Shown piece by piece: positions 36,301-42,300 of a stretch of DNA of 64,000 nt. How positions within the stretch are numbered: the stretch's first letter is position 1; the number at the start of each line of letters is the position of its first letter. The stretch comes from Gordionus sp. m RMFG-2023 (taxonomy: Eukaryota > Nematomorpha > Gordioida > Chordodea > Parachordodidae): NCBI RefSeq assembly GCF_954871325.1, contig NC_088775.1:31659561-31723560 (forward strand). The letters run 5' to 3'. The position numbers were made by a program, and so were the translations under genes. The notes under the pieces were generated by a model. That model was not told the origin of the DNA, did not search any database, and saw only the letters and a list, made by a program, of their open reading frames with translations.

Positions 36301-39300
36301 ACACACTGTGTGTTCCGCTGGCTCCAGCCAGAATTCGATTTTTTGGCCGTAAATCTGCAAATTTAGAAAATCCAACTTTAATTATCGGGTACCTCTCTTT
36401 AAATCGTTCATATAATTCTTTTAAATTGTTTAAAATTAATCTTTTTTGAGACTGCTCTCTTTTCCCCTTGATTATTATGGATTTATAGTCTTTTTTCCAG
36501 GGCATCGCGCGACTGACTTCATCAGAAGAGTAAAATTTTTCTATAATATTCACGGTTTCCTGATCAATTGTTCGCCCAGGTTTTATATTGGGAGATGACA
36601 TAAATCCTTTTAATTCTATTAGTTTTTTTCATTTTCTTACCAAGTAATTCGTGGCTTTGAACTCCATCTCAATTTTTTTAAAGGTCCAAGAAGGGGGCAA
36701 TATAGTAAGAAGTTGATATTTTTTTTCCTTAGAAATAATTGGATAATGATGTTTTTTATTTTGAAGAAGTTCGTCATTTTTATTATTTTGTATATCAAAC
36801 TCAGGAAGGCTGCTTCTTAATATGTTTTGACTTAATGCTTTTGTTATTTTTTTAAGTTTTTCTTGCGGATATTTCTTTTCTCTTATTCTTTTCTTTTTTT
36901 TATTGGGGATTGGCCTATTTCTTCTAGCGATATATTTATTATATCCAAAGTTGAACTGGATGTGGCTAGTTCGGGCTCTTCATTTTCAGATATATCCTCA
37001 ATGGATTCCATATTTATCAAATATAAGCGACATGAGTGACATAATGATTGGCCTATTGTTAATAAACCTTTGGATTTTTTAATCATCTTTGGTGTAACCT
37101 AATTTTATATTTAATAAAAATATCACGATATCAATCCAGAATCTAAAATTAAAAAGGTTTTAATCCATAATATAAATAAACTTACCTTTTGTAGATTTTT
37201 TGAAATAGACTTATGGCCTTCTCTAATGAATGGATTACTACAAAGTGATTTCATATTATTACAATTTTTTAAATTTAAAAAAAAATTTTAAGTAAAAAAA
37301 GATAATCCTTATGTTCTTTTCAATCATGATTGATAATTAAATTTCCTATTTATCGATATAAAGATTTAATAGAAAGAAAGGAATGAAAAATAAAATAAGA
37401 TGATAAAATCTTTAATTTCAAATAATAACGATAGATCCAGAAGTGTGAAATATATAAAAATTACGGCCTCAAGAATTTCTATTTAAGCGCAAAATGATTG
37501 CGATAAATAGATATATTTTTATAATAGCTTGAATATAATTTTAAAGTATCTTTATATGGGCCGCTTCCTCATTTATTGGCCCAGGACATCATACTGGTTA
37601 TACTTAATCGATTTTTTTGATTTTAATATATAAAATATATTATTATTAAATATAATATATTATTAATAAATTTAGTATAACGCCATCTATATTATCCTTT
37701 TTTATTAACAAAAATAATAAAAATTTTAATAAAATTAAAAAAACAAAAATGGCTATCGAGATTTTTCATTAAATAGTTTAATATAAAGGTAATAAATATT
37801 TTTAGAGAGTATCAACACCAAAAAAAAATCCCTTCCCAGGAATGTTAATTTTTTATTTTTACTGGAAATACAAAAACGCTAATTTTTAAACTTTTTTTCA
37901 ATATTTTCCAATGTAAAATTTTAAGGGCTATAAAGTGATATATTATTTGTAATTCTATCTTAAGTATTTTTTAAGAAAAACAAGATATAAGAAATCACGC
38001 ATTACGCGATTCTCTACTTTGAAGGCGTATATCTTTGGATCTGATTGAGCTGGGGCTCTAAAATTTGGATTTTATTATCATTTACAACATAAATAACTAA
38101 CATGCCATTTCATTCATTTTTGAGATGGTCGGCCGAATCACTGGTCGTTTTGTCATGGAATTACCCATTTAGAAACCAGCCTAGCTATTTTTCTCTACAA
38201 TTACAGAAATACACCAGAAACAGAAACTGAACAAAGTCCCGCTGAAATACTACTAAAATTTAAACCTATTGTTAGATCAAATTTTCGAACGGGGAAACAA
38301 AAAGGAGAAGTTTGAATACCACAATAAAAAATTTCAGATAAATGAAAAAGTTTGGTGGCGCCTTTACAATAATAAAGAAAAAAAATGGGAAGAAGCCATT
38401 ATTAAAGGCATACTCGGATCACAACGTTATGAAGTAAGTATAGCGGGTAATACGATTATACGTCATACGGACCAATTAAGGAAAAGAACCGAAAATGTAT
38501 TAATTGAAGAATACGAATTGGAGAGAGTACTGAAGTAGAAGAGAAAACCGAAGAGATAGTAAACAAAGAGGATGTAATAAAAAATAAAGATGAAATGAAT
38601 TCAAAGGAGAGGGAGGAAGAAACAAGTCAAGATCGATATCCCAAAAGGATACGATCGAAACCAGATCGACTGGGGATAAATGATGTGTATTAAATTGTTG
38701 TTTTTTGTTATTTTTTGTAAAATATTTATTTTTATTATTATTATATATTTTGAGATTAATTTGAATAATAAAGGCTGATTTTTGATTTTTTACATTACAA
38801 AATAAAAGAATAAGAAAAACTCGTTTACTATTAAAATACATTACAGTTATCAACCGGATGTTTTATGATGCGATACAGTTGATTTGTATAGGGAAAGTTT
38901 GAAAAACCTTTGTCCTAAGAATGACCATTTTTTTACATTTAAAGCATCTCGAAATATTGTAATTACCGATTTCTCGACAATTGATCGTTAGATGTCCTTC
39001 TCGGCCACATCTCTCGCATTTTAGATTTTTATTAATTCACGTTGTCGCGACATATAATTTGGTTGACCAAAGCTATAACAAGTAAGTTTGGCACTCGTAT
39101 TCGGGTTTTTTCTTATTATTTTTTGCAATTCTTCTAAAAATAAAATTTTCTTTCAATTTTTAATAGCTAATCTTAAAGCAAAATTTAAAATAATAATTAC
39201 GATGAATATTAAAAAATATTAACTCATATACTAACAATATTTAATTGGCTTATATTGATTATAACGTACTATAAAAAACCTGATAAGTGACAACTTAATT

Positions 39301-42300
39301 ATTCTCCAAAAATTAACCATAATTGAGACTAATATTACTCCCCCAAATATAATATTTATCATAAATTATAAGGTTTCTTTTTCCTTTGTCCTAATAATTA
39401 GAATTGAAGGTCTAAAAGTTTCTGACTGTTTTTATTTTATTTTTTTACTCTCTTACGCTGAATTTATATTAAACGTGTTATGTTCAAGCGTTGTTAGTAA
39501 ACCTAAACGCTATCGGAATCACAGTTGATTCTTCACAGCGTTAATATTTTTTAAAATAACTAAATATTTTATATATATTTCAGAAATATAATATATCTTT
39601 TTATCAAATTCGCAATTATTTTAATCGTATTTATTTATCATTGTATCGCAACATATGTTTTTCAAATTTTATCATAGCGTTATCATCATAACTTTGATTC
39701 ATAGTTACCGCAAATTCGGGCGAAGTATACAAAATATATTATTTTTGCATTTGGCTGCGAATTCGCTCTAACTGTGAATTCAGGGTCTCCATATTTATAA
39801 ATTATACTTATTTATTGGCTTGATTTTGTAAATAAAGCATCGCTTGAACGTTATTCGCCCTTAGCCACCACTCTTCAGAGTACTGGTGACTGAGTTTATT
39901 TTAAGTTACTAAAAGTTTAATTAAATTTAATTGAATTATTTCATATAGTTAACTTCAGAAAATTTAAAAATAAAAATGGTCTTTTTACTTTTGATCTAAC
40001 TATAAATATATAATATTTTAAAAATTATAATATATAATAATTTTAAAAATTATAACTTGCATAGTAAATTTAATCACTAATAAGGAAATTTTCAAACTTT
40101 GCTTATACATATCAACTGTATCGTAAAACATCTAATTTAGAGTAATAATAAATATAAAAAAATTATAATTTAATAGCAATCTTTATAAATAATTTTGAAC
40201 ACAGCTATAAAAATTTTATTATAACCCAAAAGAAGCAGATGATTTTAATAAAAAAACATTCTAACAAAAACACAACACTTACGATTCTTACATTAAAGTC
40301 TTATAAATACTTAAATTTTTGAAATAAAACTCTGTTTTTAGGTTTTGGATGGAATCAAAAAAATAAATTTATATACGTTTATATAAGTCTAATGCAGAGC
40401 CTTGTGTATTTTTTTCCATAAAATAAATCATGCAGAAATGGGTTAAAAAAACTAAGCATAATATTATCAATCAGCCTTTTATTTCTTTAATCATCTCTCT
40501 TGTCGTTAGGAGAGCAGAGGGATCTCCAACCCTCCTAAAAACTTTAGACAGCCCATCCCCCATTCCTTGATATTTTTATTTTGTTGCGAATCTTAAATAT
40601 GAATTTCCTTCTTTTTTAAAAAAATTAAGCCCCTTAATGTTTAAACTGCTACCTATCCTAATGTAAGCTTTCCTTCAAATATTAAAGTAATATTTTAAAA
40701 ATTCACCACATTGACTATATATTATGTTATAAAAACTTCTTTAGGTAAGAGCGATATAAAATCTCGCTGGAATAGGGGTTCTATGATATTCATCATGTGA
40801 CGGATCTGGGAGGGGTGGCATAATTTGATGACCTCTTTCAATGCCAGGGATCGTTCGGCGTTGTCCCAATTCTATTGTTTTATTATTTTTTAAATGAACT
40901 GTTATTTCCCTAAGGAAACTGCGGAGAAAAAAATTATCATTTATTGAGTTTGGCTGTTTTTTGTACTTTTAAATCTGATAAGGCTAACATGATAGTTTAT
41001 GACCTTTTTTAAATCAAATAGTTATCCCTTTTAAAGGAGACTGTGACTAAAAAAAGGTAAAAATAAAACTAATGTAATAGATGATTGCATTCGGATATTG
41101 ACTCTCTCTACGTGATAGCAAATCTAAAAGTGATTCATGAGCATATAAATAAACCGGAAACTAATCATGATTAAGGAAGGTATAATAAAAGTATTTTAAA
41201 GGAAGAAATATTGATATTGTTACCTGAAATATTGACAACCATTTTTTGAGGTTGGGTTGAGGGTGTTCTAGGGAGGGAATTTTTTTCCAGGTGTGGTCAG
41301 AAGCGGAAAGCTGGAAGGGTTTTGACGAATGATTGGAACCGTTCGGAACTGTATAACCCGGATAAAACGGTATAGGCAAATTTTGATCTTCCCTTTTAGA
41401 TCTAAATTGAGTGCGATGTTAAAAAATATATAAATTTGAATCTGTATTTGAGTCTGGAATTAGGCGATGTGTCACTTGTCTTAAGTTCTATATGTGATAA
41501 TATATGATTATGTAAAAATCCAAAAAGGTATAATATTTGCCTAAGTTGGCCAGTTAATCGGATTATAGAGGTTGCCACCGCTTTAAAAATATAAGTTAGA
41601 ATTATAATATAACAATTTATAATATATTCATTTGAAATAGTTAAAATTAACAAATTAATATATATTAAAAGGATTTATCTTTAAATTAAACCAAAGGAAA
41701 TTAAAGAATAATTTACCAAATCTAATATATTATATGATAATTATCTTACCTTTAAATTTATCGAGGTCGTATGATATTTTAATTTATTAAAGTTAAGTTG
41801 GTGTTACCTAATGGGATGAACGTTTCCGCTGTCAGCTTTTTTGTGGTTATTGGATTCGTTTGTCGAATTATCGAATGCAAGGAAGGGATCAACTAAGGCG
41901 TTTCGGCTCCTTGGCTAAAATGCATTATTGTCAAATTATGTGAAAAATAGCATTAAATGATAATTACAAAATTAACAGATAAAAATAACGCGACTTATAA
42001 TTAGGGATGTAAATTTCCCGGGAATTTAGATTGAGAAAAATTTGGGGAAAAAACAAAAAATTTCTAGGGCTTGTGTGATATAATTTCAATTATTCAATTT
42101 GTTCATTTGAAAATGAAAACGATTCCAGATCTCTAAAATCAATCAATTTGTAATTGAAAGAGGTTTGAACCCATCCGAAATATCTCGAGTTGAATGGGTA
42201 GTCTATAAATCGGTTCCTGTTTGGTCAGTTTTAAAATGTCCAACCAAATAACTTTGAATTTTTGAACCCCGATTCGGGTTCAAAGCTTTGCCCGCAGGCC

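Larger units (their letters stand above)
32019..38845 (+). mobile_element. Ty3/gypsy LTR retrotransposon fossil with nested DNA transposon
   Basis: A gypsy-type element with short LTRs (32019-32195 and 38681-38845), flanked by a perfect 5-bp duplication GTTAT (32014-32018 and 38846-38850). Internal order is gag, protease, reverse transcriptase, RNase H, integrase, as in Ty3/gypsy. The integrase region is split by a 2.7-kb DNA transposon (35432-38166). It is broken, with on the order of ten small breaks besides that insertion. The two LTRs differ by two base changes and one 12-bp length difference, so the insertion is comparatively young. No envelope gene was seen. Confidence 0.95.
31890..40260. 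mobile_element. inverted-repeat element split by the gypsy fossil
   Basis: The sequence 31890-32018 continued at 38851-38930 matches the reverse complement of 40065-40260 over about 200 bases (for example ATTCATAAAGATTGCTATTA against ATTTATAAAGATTGCTATTA, and GATACAGTTGAT). Without the gypsy insertion the element is about 1.5 kb. Its interior (38930-40060) is A+T-rich, with one zinc-knuckle coding trace. Exact termini and target duplication could not be set. Confidence 0.7.

Noticed and set aside
41402-41653. 83-codon minus-strand frame beside FBXW7 exon 3
   Set aside because: Lies in the intron upstream of a well-supported acceptor; there is no conservation with FBXW7 and the composition is intron-like.
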